DNA of 64,000 nt from Skermania piniformis (GCF_019285775.1 NZ_CP079105.1:2046001-2110000); one strand, 5' to 3'. Counted from the first letter of the stretch, positions 52,901-61,969 are shown. Numbers and translations: made by a program. The notes: generated by a model not told the origin, from the sequence alone.

Positions 52901-53472
52901 GGCAGGCGGCGGCCGCGCTGGGTCATCGCCCGGCGGCTGCCGATCACCGCCGCCTTCACCTGGAGCAGGTCCTGGCAGGTCTCGATCAGGATCGCGTTCG
53001 CGCCACCGTCGATCATGCCCAGCGCAGCCTCGGTGTAGGCGTCGCGCAGCGCGGCGAAGGGGGCATGCCCCAGCGTCGGCAACTTGGTGCCGGGGCCCAT
53101 CGACCCGAGCACCAGCCGGGGCATACCGTCGCGCCCCGGCCCTACCTCGTCGGCCACCTCGCGGGCCAGTCGCGTGCCCTTCTCGGCCAACTCACGGATT
53201 CGGTCGGCGATGTCGTAGTCCGCCAGGTTCGGCAGATTGCAGCCGAAGGTGTTGGTCTCCACCGCGTCGGCCCCGGCCTCGAAGTAGGCGCGGTGAATGC
53301 TGCGCAACACGTCCGGCCGGGTGTCGTTGAGGATCTCGTTGCACCCCTCCAACCCGACGAAATCGTCCAGGGTCAGATCGGCCGCCTGCAGCATCGTGCC
53401 CATGGCGCCGTCACCGATCACCACCCGTCGGTCTATCGCCTCGAAGAGAGCCGGATCGATCGGTATAGCCAT
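49921..53472 (-). CDS. metH: Cobalamin-dependent methionine synthase MetH
   Basis: 1,183-residue multi-domain enzyme making methionine from homocysteine. In order: homocysteine domain (1-325, Zn ligands in LVGGCCGTTPEH), folate domain (about 345-620, starting MIGERTNANGSKAF), cap and B12 domain (DVHDIGKNLVD with the lower-ligand His), and the SAM-binding reactivation domain (about 900-1183, with GYRGARFSFGYAACPD). ATG 53472 follows GGGG; the length matches the M. tuberculosis protein. It depends on cobalamin, and the cob genes in this window supply part of that pathway. No cobalamin riboswitch is visible in the 127-base leader. Confidence 0.97.
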   Translation of the reverse strand: MAIPIDPALFEAIDRRVVIGDGAMGTMLQAADLTLDDFVGLEGCNEILNDTRPDVLRSIHRAYFEAGADAVETNTFGCNLPNLADYDIADRIRELAEKGTRLAREVADEVGPGRDGMPRLVLGSMGPGTKLPTLGHAPFAALRDAYTEAALGMIDGGANAILIETCQDLLQVKAAVIGSRRAMTQRGRRLPIITHVTVETTGTMLVGSEIGAALTALEPLGIDMIGLNCATGPDEMSEHLRHLSRHARIPVSVMPNAGLPVLGAHGAEYPLGPAELAQALSGFVGEFGLALVGGCCGTTPEHIRQLADAVHAAPRGVRTPTPEPAVSSLYSAVPFAQDASILMIGERTNANGSKAFREAMLAADWQRCLEIAKDQTRDGAHLLDVCVDYVGRDGAADMAELAGRLATASTLPIMLDSTEIDVLRTGLEHLGGRCAVNSVNYEDGDGPESRFHTTMALVAEHGAAVVALTIDEEGQARTAAKKVQIAERLIADITGNWGLDESSIIVDTLTFTLGTGQEESRRDGIETIEAIRELKQRHPRVQTTLGLSNISFGLNPAARQVLNSVFMHECVEAGLDTAIVHASKILPMARIPEDQRTAALDLVYDRRRDDYDPLQTLMTMFEGVSAADARASRADELAALPLFERLERRIVDGDRNGLDTDLDQAMQTVPPLQIINETLLAGMKTVGELFGSGQMQLPFVLQSAEVMKAAVSHLEPHMEATDDAGKGRIVLATVKGDVHDIGKNLVDIILSNNGYEVVNLGIKQPIAAIVDAAVDKKADVIGMSGLLVKSTVVMKENLAELNARGMAEQFPVLLGGAALTRSYVENDLTEVYHGEVSYARDAFEGLRLMDAIMTRKRGGGTAPDSPEQLAAAEQAAERRARHERSKRIAERRKAAETPVQVPARSDVAELDAVPAPPFWGTRIVKGVALAEYRGLLDERALFLGQWGLRGQRGGAGPSYDELVETEGRPRLRYWLDRLATAGVLSHAAVVYGYAPVVSQGDEVIVLAEPTPDAVARFRFRFPRQQRDRFLGIADFVRSRERALATGTVDVLPLQLVTMGQPIADFANELFAANSYRDYLEVHGIGVQLTEALAEYWHKRVRADLGIAGDDPADVAEYFKLGYRGARFSFGYAACPDLDDRAALVEFLGADRIGVTLSEELQLHPEQSTDAFVLHHPEAKYFST

Positions 53473-53599
53473 ATCCCCAAGCTTAACGCCGAGCACCGAC
53501 ACGGTATTCGGATGCGAAACCGGTCGTGGATCGGACTGCGACGCGGACGCGATACCGATCCGCCGCCGGTTCGGGAGGGCAGAAACGTAGGCTCAGGTC

Positions 53600-54496
53600 G
53601 TGAGCGGTAGCGACTACGCGGAAAGCCCCGATCCGGATCTGCCCACCCTGCGCGATCCGATCCTGGTAGCGGCTTTCGAGGGCTGGAACGATGCCGGCGA
53701 CGCCGCCAGCGGTGCGGTCGAACATCTGGAGCTGATCTGGGACGCTGCGCCGCTGGCCGAGCTCGACTCCGAAGACTACTACGACTACCAGGTCAATCGG
53801 CCGACCGTGCGGCTGGTCGACGGGGTGACCAGGGAGATCCAGTGGCCGTCGACCATGCTCTCGGTATGCTCGCCGCCCGGCAGTGAACGGGACGTATTGC
53901 TGTTGCGCGGCGTCGAGCCGAATATGCGGTGGCGCAGTTTCTGCGACGATCTGCTGGAGTTCGTCGAGCAGCTCGGCGTGACCTCGGTGGTGATCCTGGG
54001 GGCGCTGCTCGCCGACACGCCGCACACCCGGCCGGTGCCGGTCACCGGCACCGCATACAGCAGGTCCGCGGCCGAGCGGTTCAACCTGGAGGAAACCCGC
54101 TACGAAGGTCCCACCGGAATCACCGGGGTACTGCAGGACGAGTGTGTGAAGGCCGGTGTGCCCGCGGTGTCGTTCTGGGCTGCGGTACCGCACTACGTGT
54201 CGCAGCCGCCCAACCCGAAGGCCTCGATCGCGTTGTTACGCCGCGTGGAGGACGTACTCGACATCGAGGTGCCGCTCGGGGAACTACCCGAGCAGGCGGA
54301 GAACTGGGAGCAGGCGGTGTCGGAGATGACCGCCGAGGACGAGGACATCGCGGAGTACGTCCGCACACTGGAAGAGCGCGGCGACGCGGAGTTCGACGTC
54401 TCCGAGGCGATGTCGAAGGTCGACGGAGACGAGATCGCGGCGGAATTCGAGAAGTACCTCAAGCGCCGGGGCCGACCCGGATCTTTCGGTCTGTGA
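53600..54496 (+). CDS. PAC2-family protein (Rv2125-like)
   Basis: 298-residue protein of the PAC2 (proteasome assembly chaperone 2-like) family, which is widespread in actinobacteria. VAAFEGWNDAGDAAS at the start and LGALLADTPHTRPVPVTG in the middle are typical. The last 40 residues are charged (EFDVSEAMSKVDGDEI). Rv2125 is its positional homologue, divergent from metH. Despite the eukaryotic name, a link with the bacterial proteasome has not been shown to my knowledge. GTG start. Confidence 0.9.
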   Translation: MSGSDYAESPDPDLPTLRDPILVAAFEGWNDAGDAASGAVEHLELIWDAAPLAELDSEDYYDYQVNRPTVRLVDGVTREIQWPSTMLSVCSPPGSERDVLLLRGVEPNMRWRSFCDDLLEFVEQLGVTSVVILGALLADTPHTRPVPVTGTAYSRSAAERFNLEETRYEGPTGITGVLQDECVKAGVPAVSFWAAVPHYVSQPPNPKASIALLRRVEDVLDIEVPLGELPEQAENWEQAVSEMTAEDEDIAEYVRTLEERGDAEFDVSEAMSKVDGDEIAAEFEKYLKRRGRPGSFGL

Positions 54497-54540
54497 ACTG
54501 ACAGCTAACCGAACTCGACTTCCTTCTTCCGGACCAAAAG

Positions 54541-54555
54541 CGTACTCTGAGTACG
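54541..54555. promoter_or_regulatory. Short perfect inverted repeat CGTACT-CTG-AGTACG
   Basis: Six-base arms with a 3-base loop, about 100 bases upstream of the HypX-like start and 45 bases after the PAC2 stop. No T-run follows, so an operator is more likely than a terminator. The regulator is unknown. Confidence 0.4.
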
Positions 54556-54653
54556 GTGAGGTGTCTCGGGGCCGACCCCTCCAGGCCGCGCCCGGCTGCT
54601 CATCCGGTCCTTTTCGCGCGGCTGTTCCGCCAGGTCGCGAAAGGAAAGCTGAG

Positions 54654-56429
54654 TTGAGGATCGCCAATCCCTCCCGCGCCATCCGCCGCGCGCGGACCCG
54701 GCTCGTCGCCGATCCCCCCATCGGGTCGGACCCGATCGGCCCGGCACCGGTGGTACCGCACCAGCTCGGCACCGACCCGATCCCGGCCGAACCGGCCCCT
54801 GTTCCGCCCGTCGTCCACGTGTTGTTCCTGGTCACCGCCGTCGACGGGCTGACTCAACGCGCCGCGCTCGCCCTACGGGAAATGGGGCATACGGTGCGGG
54901 TGGTCGTGGTGTCCGACACCGACGACCTGACCCAGGCGATGGCCGCTGCCGACTTCGAGCTGATCATCTGCCCGTATCCGACGGTGACCGTTCCCGAGCC
55001 GATCCGGCGCCGTTACCCCACCGTGGGGCTCTACCCGGGTCCGCCGGGCGACCGCGGACTCAGCTCGCTCGACTGGGCGCTGATGAACGGTGAGACCACC
55101 TGGGGAGTAACCGCTTTCGCCGCCGGAGCCGGTTCGGCGGAAGGTCCGGTACTGGCCGCGCGAAGCTTCGGCATCGGCGTGGCGCGCAAATCGTCGATCT
55201 ACAAGGGCCCGGTCGCGGACGCCGCCGTCGAGTGTGTCCGGGAGGTGGTGGCCGGGTTCACCGACCCGGAGTTCCGGCCGATGTCGTTGCCCCCGGTCCC
55301 GTTGCAGTCGGAGTTCGCCGGCCGGAAACGGTCGGTGATGTCTCAGGCGACGCGCGCATTCCACTGGACCGACGGGCCCGAGCGGATCTGTCGCACCATC
55401 CGGGCGGCCGACGGGTCCCCGGGCGTGCTTGCCGAGTTGGCGAACTATGTGCTCTACGTCTACGACGCGCACCCGGACGGCCCGGTCGACGCGGCGCCGG
55501 GGACGATCGTGGCCAAACAGTACGGCGCCCTGCGGGTGGCGGCCGGCGACACCGGCAGCGTCTGGATCGGACATGCGCGGCTGTCCGGCGAGGATCGGAT
55601 CAAGCTACCCGCCACCCTCGCACTGCCCGATGTGGCGGCGATGGTGCCGACCCGAAGTGCGCCGTCGGGCTATCCGGGCGTGCATTACCGCCGTGAGGGT
55701 GCGGTCGGGCACGTGTCGTTCTCCTTCTACAACGGGGCGATGAGCACCGAGCAGTCGCGGCGACTGACCCGGGCGCTGCTCACCGCTGCTCGAGACGACA
55801 CCGGAGTGATCCTGCTCACCGGCGGGACCGACTATTTCAGCAACGGCATCCACCTGAACGTGATCGAGGACGCGGTCGACCCGGCGCACGAGGCCTGGGA
55901 GAACGTCGTCGCGATCAACGGGGTGGCCCGGGCGATCCTGGAATGCCGGAGCAAGGTGATCGTCGCCGCCTTCACCGGCGACGCCAACGCCGGCGGTGCC
56001 ATGTTGCCGCTCGGGGCCGACGTGGTGGTGGCCCGCGCCGGCGTGGTGCTGAACCCGCACTACGCCACGATGGGCCTGTTCGGCTCCGAACTGCACACCT
56101 ACACGCTGCCGGAACGGGTGGGCGGCCAAGTTGCGGCGCGGCTCACCCGGGAGTGCCTTCCGATCAGTGCCCGCCAAGCCCTGCGGATCGGCCTGGTGGA
56201 CCAGATCGGCCCGCGCAATCCGGCCCAGTTCCAGGACTGGCTTTCCGCGCTTGCCCAGCACTACGCGGGTGACGCCTGGCAAGCCACGATGGCGACGAAG
56301 ACACTCCGGCTCGACGACGCCGACCCGGTGATCAACTCGTGCGAGCGGTTCGAGCTCGGTCAGACGATGGCCGACCTCTTCGACGACCGCGGCGGATTCG
56401 CCGCGCGGCGGCACGCCTTCGTTCGCTGA
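54654..56429 (+). CDS. HypX-like fusion: degenerate formyltransferase domain plus crotonase domain
   Basis: 591-residue two-domain protein. After a Pro-rich 45-residue leader comes a methionyl-tRNA-formyltransferase-like domain (about 45-300, with GDRGLSSLDWAL), then an enoyl-CoA-hydratase-like domain (about 345-580, with FSFYNGAMSTEQ, FSNGIHLNVIE and VVLNPHYATMG). This order and these words match HypX/HoxX, which makes the CO ligand of [NiFe]-hydrogenase from formyl-THF. Here the usual active-site His (HPG...GDRG) is Tyr 127 (LYPGPPGDRG), and the Asp before GPV is Ala. Formyl transfer is therefore doubtful, while the crotonase half looks conserved. TTG start with AAAGGAAAG upstream. No hydrogenase or hyp genes are in the window. 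Confidence 0.82.
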   Translation: MRIANPSRAIRRARTRLVADPPIGSDPIGPAPVVPHQLGTDPIPAEPAPVPPVVHVLFLVTAVDGLTQRAALALREMGHTVRVVVVSDTDDLTQAMAAADFELIICPYPTVTVPEPIRRRYPTVGLYPGPPGDRGLSSLDWALMNGETTWGVTAFAAGAGSAEGPVLAARSFGIGVARKSSIYKGPVADAAVECVREVVAGFTDPEFRPMSLPPVPLQSEFAGRKRSVMSQATRAFHWTDGPERICRTIRAADGSPGVLAELANYVLYVYDAHPDGPVDAAPGTIVAKQYGALRVAAGDTGSVWIGHARLSGEDRIKLPATLALPDVAAMVPTRSAPSGYPGVHYRREGAVGHVSFSFYNGAMSTEQSRRLTRALLTAARDDTGVILLTGGTDYFSNGIHLNVIEDAVDPAHEAWENVVAINGVARAILECRSKVIVAAFTGDANAGGAMLPLGADVVVARAGVVLNPHYATMGLFGSELHTYTLPERVGGQVAARLTRECLPISARQALRIGLVDQIGPRNPAQFQDWLSALAQHYAGDAWQATMATKTLRLDDADPVINSCERFELGQTMADLFDDRGGFAARRHAFVR

Positions 56430-56534
56430 TCTGCTCGGCCCGCCCGTTCGACTTCGGCGGCGCCTGTGCGCACTTTCCACTGTCGGGGGACAGTGGGCGC
56501 AGGCGCCGCCGCTGTATCTGCTCGCCGGTCCGGG

Positions 56535-57794
56535 TCAGGCCGCCTCGGCCGGAGCGACCAACGCGACGCCGAGCAGTGCGTCCACGGCGTCGGCTACCGC
56601 ACCGGGGGCGGTCGGGTCGCTGCCGCCTCGAGTCAGCGCCCGCTCGGCCCAGTCATCCACGGCGTCAAGCGCTTTCGGCGTGTCCAGGTCGTCGGCCAGC
56701 CATCGGCGCAGCCGCGCCACGGTGTCGGCTGCCGCCGGCCCGGCCGGCAACGCAACCGCCGCGCGCCACCGGTCCAGCCGGGCCGCCGCGGTCGCCAGCA
56801 CCGCGTCGCTCCATTCCCGGTCCGATCGATAATGTCCGGCATACAGGCCGAGCCGAATCGCGCCCGGGTCCACGCCGGCGGCGCGCAGCGTCGACACCAG
56901 CACCAGGTTGCCGCGGCTTTTCGACATCTTGGCCCCGTCCCAGCCGATCATCCCGGTGTGCGCGTAGTGCCGGGCGAACCGGTGTCCGGGGGTGAGTGCC
57001 TCGCCGTGCGCGGCGGAGAACTCGTGGTGCGGAAAGATCAGATCGCTACCGCCGCCCTGGATATCGAATCCGATGCCGAGCCGGTTGATCGCGATCGCCG
57101 CGCACTCGATATGCCAGCCCGGCCGGCCCGGTCCCATCGGGGCCGGCCAGGACGGTTCTCCCGGCCGCGCCGCACGCCAGAGCAGCGGATCGAGCCGGTC
57201 GTGTTTGCCCGGTCGGTCCGGGTCGCCGCCGCGCTCGGCGAACAGCGCGTCCATCGTCGTGCGGTCGTAGCCGGATTCGTAGCCGAACTGCTCGGTCGCG
57301 TCGGCACGGAAGTACACATCCGGATACTCGGGGTCGGCCACCACGTAGGCCGCGCCGTCGGCCAGCAGTTTGCTCACCAGCTCGACAACTTCGTCGACCG
57401 ATTCGACCGCGCCGACGTAATCGTGCGGCGGCAGCACTCGCAGCGCCGCCATATCGCTCCGGAAGAGGTCGGTTTCCCGGGCGCCCAACTCGCGCCAGTC
57501 CAGCCCGTCCCGCTCGGCGCGTTCGAAGAGCGGGTCGTCGACGTCGGTGACGTTCTGCACGTACCGCACCTCGTGGCCCGCGTCCCGCCACAGTCGATGT
57601 ACCAGGTCGAAGGTCAGGTAGGTCGCAGCGTGACCGAGGTGGGTGGCGTCGTACGGAGTGATCCCGCAGACGTACATCGTCGCCACCCGACCGGGTACCA
57701 CCGGGCGTACCGCGCGGTCGGCGGTGTCGTAGAGCCGCAGCGGCAGTCCCGTGCCGGACACCTGCGGAACTGGGGGTTCGGTCCAGGACTGCAT
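56535..57794 (-). CDS. mshC: Mycothiol cysteine ligase MshC
   Basis: 419-residue cysteinyl-tRNA-synthetase-like ligase that joins Cys to GlcN-Ins in mycothiol synthesis. The Zn and HIGH region reads [17 protein letters not shown], and KMSKS appears as KMSKSRGN. Length is close to MshC (about 412-414) and shorter than CysS (about 460), with the tRNA-binding C-domain lost. The gene arrangement mshC - SCO1664-like - DUF3090 - histidine phosphatase - uppP is the standard actinobacterial one. ATG at 57794. Its product marks an organism using mycothiol as its main thiol. Confidence 0.96.
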   Translation of the reverse strand: MQSWTEPPVPQVSGTGLPLRLYDTADRAVRPVVPGRVATMYVCGITPYDATHLGHAATYLTFDLVHRLWRDAGHEVRYVQNVTDVDDPLFERAERDGLDWRELGARETDLFRSDMAALRVLPPHDYVGAVESVDEVVELVSKLLADGAAYVVADPEYPDVYFRADATEQFGYESGYDRTTMDALFAERGGDPDRPGKHDRLDPLLWRAARPGEPSWPAPMGPGRPGWHIECAAIAINRLGIGFDIQGGGSDLIFPHHEFSAAHGEALTPGHRFARHYAHTGMIGWDGAKMSKSRGNLVLVSTLRAAGVDPGAIRLGLYAGHYRSDREWSDAVLATAAARLDRWRAAVALPAGPAAADTVARLRRWLADDLDTPKALDAVDDWAERALTRGGSDPTAPGAVADAVDALLGVALVAPAEAA

Positions 57795-57846
57795 TCTCCG
57801 AGGTTAGCGATCGCGTCCGCAGCCGGCGTCGGCGGCCGGGTGGCGG

Positions 57847-58671
57847 TCAGAACGCCGGCCACGGTATCGGCCGGTGCTCCGGCGGCAGCGGCATGATCCG
57901 GCTGGTCAGCAGCCGGTCCACCCGCCCGGCCAGCGCGTCCAGTTCGGCGCCGGTGAGCAGTTCGGCGAGTTCGGCGCCGTGCCGCCGGTCGAGCTGGGTT
58001 CGGTAGTCGCTCAGATCCGTGAGCAGGTGCTCGGGCACCGGCTCCCCCGCCCACCCCCACAACACGGTGCGCAGCTTGGGTTCGACATGCAGGCAGATCC
58101 CGTGGTCGACCCCGTAGACCCGGCCGTCGGTGCCGTCCAGCGCATGCCCGCCCTTGCGGTCGGCGTTGTTCAAGATCACGTCGAGTACGGCCATCCGCTG
58201 CAGCCGGGGGTCGTCGGCATGGACCAACACGACTTCGTCCCCGCCCGGCGCCAACGCACGCAGGATCGGCCGGAAGCCGCCCGGCACCCGGTCGGGCGGA
58301 ACCAGGTCGATCAGGCCGAGCGGCGGTGCCACGTCGTCCCCGCTGTCGTCGTCGATCCGGTCGTGGTCGACGATGTCCACCCAGCGTTGCACCATGCCGA
58401 GCCCGAACGGACCGTCTCGGAGCACGGTCTCGGGAACGACGCCCCAATCGAGTGCCTCGGAGATCAGGTAGGCGGCGAACTCCCGGCCGGCGAGGGTGCC
58501 ATCCGGGAAATCCCACAGCGGTCGCTCGCCCCGCACCGGCTTGTAGACGCACCGTACGCAGTCGCCCGCCGATCGCGCCTCACAGACCAGGGTGGCGTTG
58601 CTCGCGGTCGGTATCCGGCCCAGCGGGGTGAGGTCGCCGGTCCGCAGGGCGTCGGTCGGGGTTGTCGTCAC
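57847..58671 (-). CDS. SCO1664-family protein (PI3/4-kinase-like fold)
   Basis: 274-residue protein of the SCO1664 family with weak PI3/4-kinase-like features. The ATP-site Lys would be in VRCVYKPVRGERPLWDFP, and the catalytic region is MAVLDVILNNADRKGGHALD (Asn-Asn-Ala-Asp-Arg-Lys), then YGVDHGICLH with the metal-binding Asp. Function unknown; neighbours suggest thiol or cell-wall metabolism. GTG start at 58671 overlaps the DUF3090 stop (GTGA). 52 bases separate its stop from mshC. Confidence 0.87.
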   Translation of the reverse strand: MTTTPTDALRTGDLTPLGRIPTASNATLVCEARSAGDCVRCVYKPVRGERPLWDFPDGTLAGREFAAYLISEALDWGVVPETVLRDGPFGLGMVQRWVDIVDHDRIDDDSGDDVAPPLGLIDLVPPDRVPGGFRPILRALAPGGDEVVLVHADDPRLQRMAVLDVILNNADRKGGHALDGTDGRVYGVDHGICLHVEPKLRTVLWGWAGEPVPEHLLTDLSDYRTQLDRRHGAELAELLTGAELDALAGRVDRLLTSRIMPLPPEHRPIPWPAF

Positions 58672-59249
58672 GGCGTGTCGTCGGAACCGGATATCGCGAT
58701 CCGGTGGTACCCGTTGGTGCGCGTACAGATATGCCCTTCCGCGGACAGTGGTTGCTCGCACAGCGGACAGGGTGGCCGGCCAGCGGAGACCACTCGTTCC
58801 GAGCGCAGCGCGAACTGCCGCGCTTGAATCGGGGTGAGGAACACCCGCACCGCATCCGGTCCTTCCTCGGCGTCGCCGAGCACCATCGATTCGTCGAGTT
58901 CGGTATCGGTGACGGCGAGCAACTCGACCACCACCGATCCGGCATCGGCATCCCAGCCGAGGCCCATCGTGCCCACCCGGAACTCGGTGTCGATCGGCAT
59001 CTCCAGCGGATTGGTATCGCTGACCTCGGTCTGCACCGGCGGAATGTCGGCACCGAACCGACGGTGTACCTCGTCGAGCAGCAGGCCCATCCGGTCGGCC
59101 AACACCTGCAGCTGTTGCTTCTCCAGCGCGACGCTCACCACCCGGCTGCTGTGCACCACCTGCAGGTAGAACGATCGCGCTCCCGGCTCCCCGACCGTGC
59201 CGGCGACGAACCGATCGAGGGTTCGAAATTCATGGACCGAGCGTGGCAT
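58668..59249 (-). CDS. DUF3090 family protein
   Basis: 193-residue protein of DUF3090 (TIGR03847), always found in this actinobacterial cluster. A C-terminal Zn-ribbon-like piece CPLCEQPLSAEGHIC could bind one metal ion. ATG 59249 is preceded by GGAGGCGAC; the earlier TTG is not needed. It overlaps the SCO1664-like gene. No experimentally known role. Confidence 0.9.
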   Translation of the reverse strand: MPRSVHEFRTLDRFVAGTVGEPGARSFYLQVVHSSRVVSVALEKQQLQVLADRMGLLLDEVHRRFGADIPPVQTEVSDTNPLEMPIDTEFRVGTMGLGWDADAGSVVVELLAVTDTELDESMVLGDAEEGPDAVRVFLTPIQARQFALRSERVVSAGRPPCPLCEQPLSAEGHICTRTNGYHRIAISGSDDTP

Positions 59250-59260
59250 GTCGCCTCCAT

Positions 59261-60022
59261 TCAACTACGGTCGTCGCGCTGAGACCGGGCGGCGGTACGC
59301 TGCGGGTCATCGCCCTCGGCCTCATTATCCTCGGACCCCGACTGTGCTACGTCACCACCGGGCGCCTGCCCGGTGCCGGCCTTGTCGGCCGGATGGGCGA
59401 TCGGTGTCCTCGGCCCGCCGCCGGTGACGTTCATCCGGTGCACGTAGGCCGATCCCGGCGTGTAGCGGATCACGCTCAGCGCGGCGGGTTCGACGACGAT
59501 TCGCTGAAATCCGTCCAGATGCATGCCCAGTGCATCTGCCAGCACCGACTTGATCACGTCACCGTGGGTACACGCCAGCCAGACGACGTCGGTCCCGTGT
59601 TGCTCGGCGAGACGCCGATCGTGTTCGCGGATGGCGCGGACCGCCCGATACTGCACGGCAGCCAGCCGCTCACCGCCGGGGAATTCGACCGCCGACGGGT
59701 GTTGCTGCACCACCCGCCACAGCGGTTCGTCGATCAGCTCCGCGATCGGCCGTCCGGTCCACTCGCCGTAATCCACCTCGGCGAGGTGCTCGTCGACGAC
59801 CGGCTCCAGGTCGAGGGCGGCCGCCAGCGGTGCCACCGTCTGCGCACACCGCAGCAGCGGCGACCGCACGATCGCCCGGACCTGGCTGCCGCCGAGCCGG
59901 TCGGCCAGTTCGCGAGCCTGGTCCAGGCCCCGTTCGGTGAGCTCGACACCCGGTGTCCGACCGGCGAGCGTGCGGGCCACATTGGACCGGGACTCGCCGT
60001 GCCGGAGCACGATCACCGTCAT
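59261..60022 (-). CDS. Histidine-phosphatase-family protein (phosphoglycerate mutase-like)
   Basis: 253-residue member of the RHG superfamily. Catalytic His in VLRHGESRSN (His 8), acid in HLAEVDYGEWTGR, second His in LACTHGDVIKSVL. A hydrophilic tail of about 40 residues (from HPADKAG) is disordered. The MSMEG_4193-like genes of this family stand beside DUF3090 in actinobacteria. Substrate not known; phosphatase activity is more likely than mutase. Confidence 0.9.
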   Translation of the reverse strand: MTVIVLRHGESRSNVARTLAGRTPGVELTERGLDQARELADRLGGSQVRAIVRSPLLRCAQTVAPLAAALDLEPVVDEHLAEVDYGEWTGRPIAELIDEPLWRVVQQHPSAVEFPGGERLAAVQYRAVRAIREHDRRLAEQHGTDVVWLACTHGDVIKSVLADALGMHLDGFQRIVVEPAALSVIRYTPGSAYVHRMNVTGGGPRTPIAHPADKAGTGQAPGGDVAQSGSEDNEAEGDDPQRTAARSQRDDRS

Positions 60023-60053
60023 ATCGGCGAAACCGTCATACCTCGCAGGCTAC

Positions 60054-60884
60054 TCAGGTCGCCGCGACGACGCCGCCGGCCAGCAGGCCCATCATCGCCA
60101 GGCCGAGCACGATCCGGTAGCCGACGAACCAGTACATCGAATGTTGCGCCACGAACCGCAGCAGCCAGGCGATCGAGGCGTAGCCGAGCCCGAACGCCAC
60201 CACCGTCGCGACGATCAGTTGGGCGCCACTGGCATTGAGTCCCTCCCCGGCCGGCGCGAACGCATCCGGCAGGCTGAACAGACCCGATGCGGTGACCGCC
60301 GGAATGGCCAACAGGAAGGAGAACCGGACCGCGGCCTCCCGGGTGAGTCCGAGGAACAGGCCGGCGCTCGACGTCGCGCCGGAGCGGGAGACGCCCGGGA
60401 TCAGCGCCAGGCACTGGGCGAAACCCATCGCCAAACCGTCTCGGGTGGTCAACTGCTCGAGCGGGCGCTGCTTGCTGCCGAAATACTCGGCTGCCGCGAT
60501 CACCAACGCGAAGATGATCAGCATGGCCGAGATCAGCCAGAGATTGCGGGCGCCGGTCCGGATCTGATCCTTGAGCAGGAAGCCGATCACGCCGATCGGG
60601 ATGGTGGCAATGATCACGTACCAGCCGATCCGGTAGTCCAGATTCCGCTCGCGCTTATCGAGCAGGCCGCGGAACCAGGCCATGATGATCCGGGCGATAT
60701 CGCGGGCGAAATAGATCAGCACCGCAGCTTCGGTCCCGAGCTGGGTGACGGCGGTGAACGACGCGCCGGCGTCGTCACCGAAGAACACCCCGGACACGAT
60801 CCGCAGGTGCGCCGAGGACGACACGGGCAGAAACTCGGTGAGCCCTTGCACCGCCCCCAGCACGATCGCCTGCAGCCAGGTCAT
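60054..60884 (-). CDS. uppP: Undecaprenyl-diphosphatase UppP/BacA
   Basis: 276-residue membrane enzyme that dephosphorylates undecaprenyl-PP for reuse in peptidoglycan synthesis; overexpression gives bacitracin tolerance. Motifs [17 protein letters not shown] and [12 protein letters not shown] are both intact, with about eight helices. ATG 60884 ([10 protein letters not shown]) is chosen for its GGTGAG and because it gives the usual family length; ATG 60896 is an alternative. Last gene of the mshC cluster region on this strand, downstream of nothing on its own strand here, with a 158-base gap to the divergent aldo/keto reductase gene. Confidence 0.95.
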   Translation of the reverse strand: MTWLQAIVLGAVQGLTEFLPVSSSAHLRIVSGVFFGDDAGASFTAVTQLGTEAAVLIYFARDIARIIMAWFRGLLDKRERNLDYRIGWYVIIATIPIGVIGFLLKDQIRTGARNLWLISAMLIIFALVIAAAEYFGSKQRPLEQLTTRDGLAMGFAQCLALIPGVSRSGATSSAGLFLGLTREAAVRFSFLLAIPAVTASGLFSLPDAFAPAGEGLNASGAQLIVATVVAFGLGYASIAWLLRFVAQHSMYWFVGYRIVLGLAMMGLLAGGVVAAT

Positions 60885-61042
60885 GGACTCACCCATCAGC
60901 GGTGCACCGCCGAGCGCAGGGAAGCGTCCGAAGTGTCGTTTTTCGGCGAATCTGTTCTGCGCGCGGGGATTTTCACGGCTGGAACAGTACCGCGCGCGAG
61001 CCTCGGGTCGGATCACCGGCGCGTCGCACTACCCTCTGACGG

Positions 61043-61969
61043 GTGATGCACCGCACCGTGGGTGGGAGTGGTCTGCGAGTATCGGTCGTGGGCCTGGGCA
61101 CCGGCTCCTGGGGACGCGAGACCGACGGCGACGAGGCCGCCGCCCAGCTGATGGGGTTCTTCGAAGCGGGCGGCACGCTGGTCGATACCTCACCGGAGTA
61201 CGCCGGCGGCGCCGCGCAACGAGTTCTCGCCGAGCTGCTCGACGACGTCATCCCGCGGTCCGAGCTCGTGCTCAGCGGGTCGGCGGGGATCGCCGAAGAC
61301 CTCGACGGTGCCCATCGCATCGACTGTTCCCGGCGCACGCTCCTGCGTCAGCTCGACGAGAGCCTGGACGAACTGGGCACCGATCACCTGGATGTCTGGA
61401 GCATCGCCGCGTGGGACCCGGCCACCCCGGTGGACGAGATCGGGGCGACGCTCGACGCCGCGGTGTCGAGTGGCCGGGTGCGGTACGCGGGCGCGCGCGG
61501 GCTGTCCGGATGGCAGCTGGCGACCCTGGCCGGCGCAGTCCGCATCACCGCGGGCCAGGTGGAGTACTCGCTGTTGGAGCGGCGTGCCGAATACGAGTAC
61601 GCGCCGGCCGCTGCGCACCATCGAGTCGGGATGTTCGCCACCGCGCCGCTGGCCGGCGGAGTGCTCACCGGCAAGTACCACGCGGGCGTCCCCGCCGATT
61701 CCCGTGGTGCCGACGAGCACCGCGCGGCCGAGGTGCGTGGCTACCTCGACGAGCGCACCAGCCGGGTGGTGGATGCGGTGCTGACCGCCGCCGACGGTCT
61801 CGGCACCTCGCCGCTCGGCGTCGCCCTGGCGTGGGCGCGGGACCGGCCCGGGGTGGCCGCCACGATCGTCGGCGCCCGGGACAGTGCGCAACTCACCGGC
61901 GTGCTGGCCGCCGCGGACCTGGAACTGCCCCGGGCGATCGGTGCGGCATTGGACGACGTCAGCGCCTGA
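61043..61969 (+). CDS. Aldo/keto-reductase-fold protein lacking catalytic Lys and His
   Basis: 308-residue (beta/alpha)8 AKR homologue with the family start VGGSGLRVSVVGLGTGSWG, Asp-Thr and Tyr in DTSPEYAGG, and GWQLATLAGAVRI. Two of the four catalytic residues are changed: the strand normally ATKVG reads SGSAG (Lys to Ser 80), and QVHAWDP reads SIAAWDP (His to Ala 122). The NADPH-binding C-terminal segment TIVGARDSAQLTGVL is present, so cofactor binding may remain without the usual reductase chemistry. GTG start; divergent from uppP. Confidence 0.87.
   Translation: MMHRTVGGSGLRVSVVGLGTGSWGRETDGDEAAAQLMGFFEAGGTLVDTSPEYAGGAAQRVLAELLDDVIPRSELVLSGSAGIAEDLDGAHRIDCSRRTLLRQLDESLDELGTDHLDVWSIAAWDPATPVDEIGATLDAAVSSGRVRYAGARGLSGWQLATLAGAVRITAGQVEYSLLERRAEYEYAPAAAHHRVGMFATAPLAGGVLTGKYHAGVPADSRGADEHRAAEVRGYLDERTSRVVDAVLTAADGLGTSPLGVALAWARDRPGVAATIVGARDSAQLTGVLAAADLELPRAIGAALDDVSA

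Noticed and set aside
53473-53599. Cobalamin riboswitch before metH, and likewise before cobN and cobG
   Set aside because: The leaders are about 130 bases or less, and no B12-box-like conserved core was seen.
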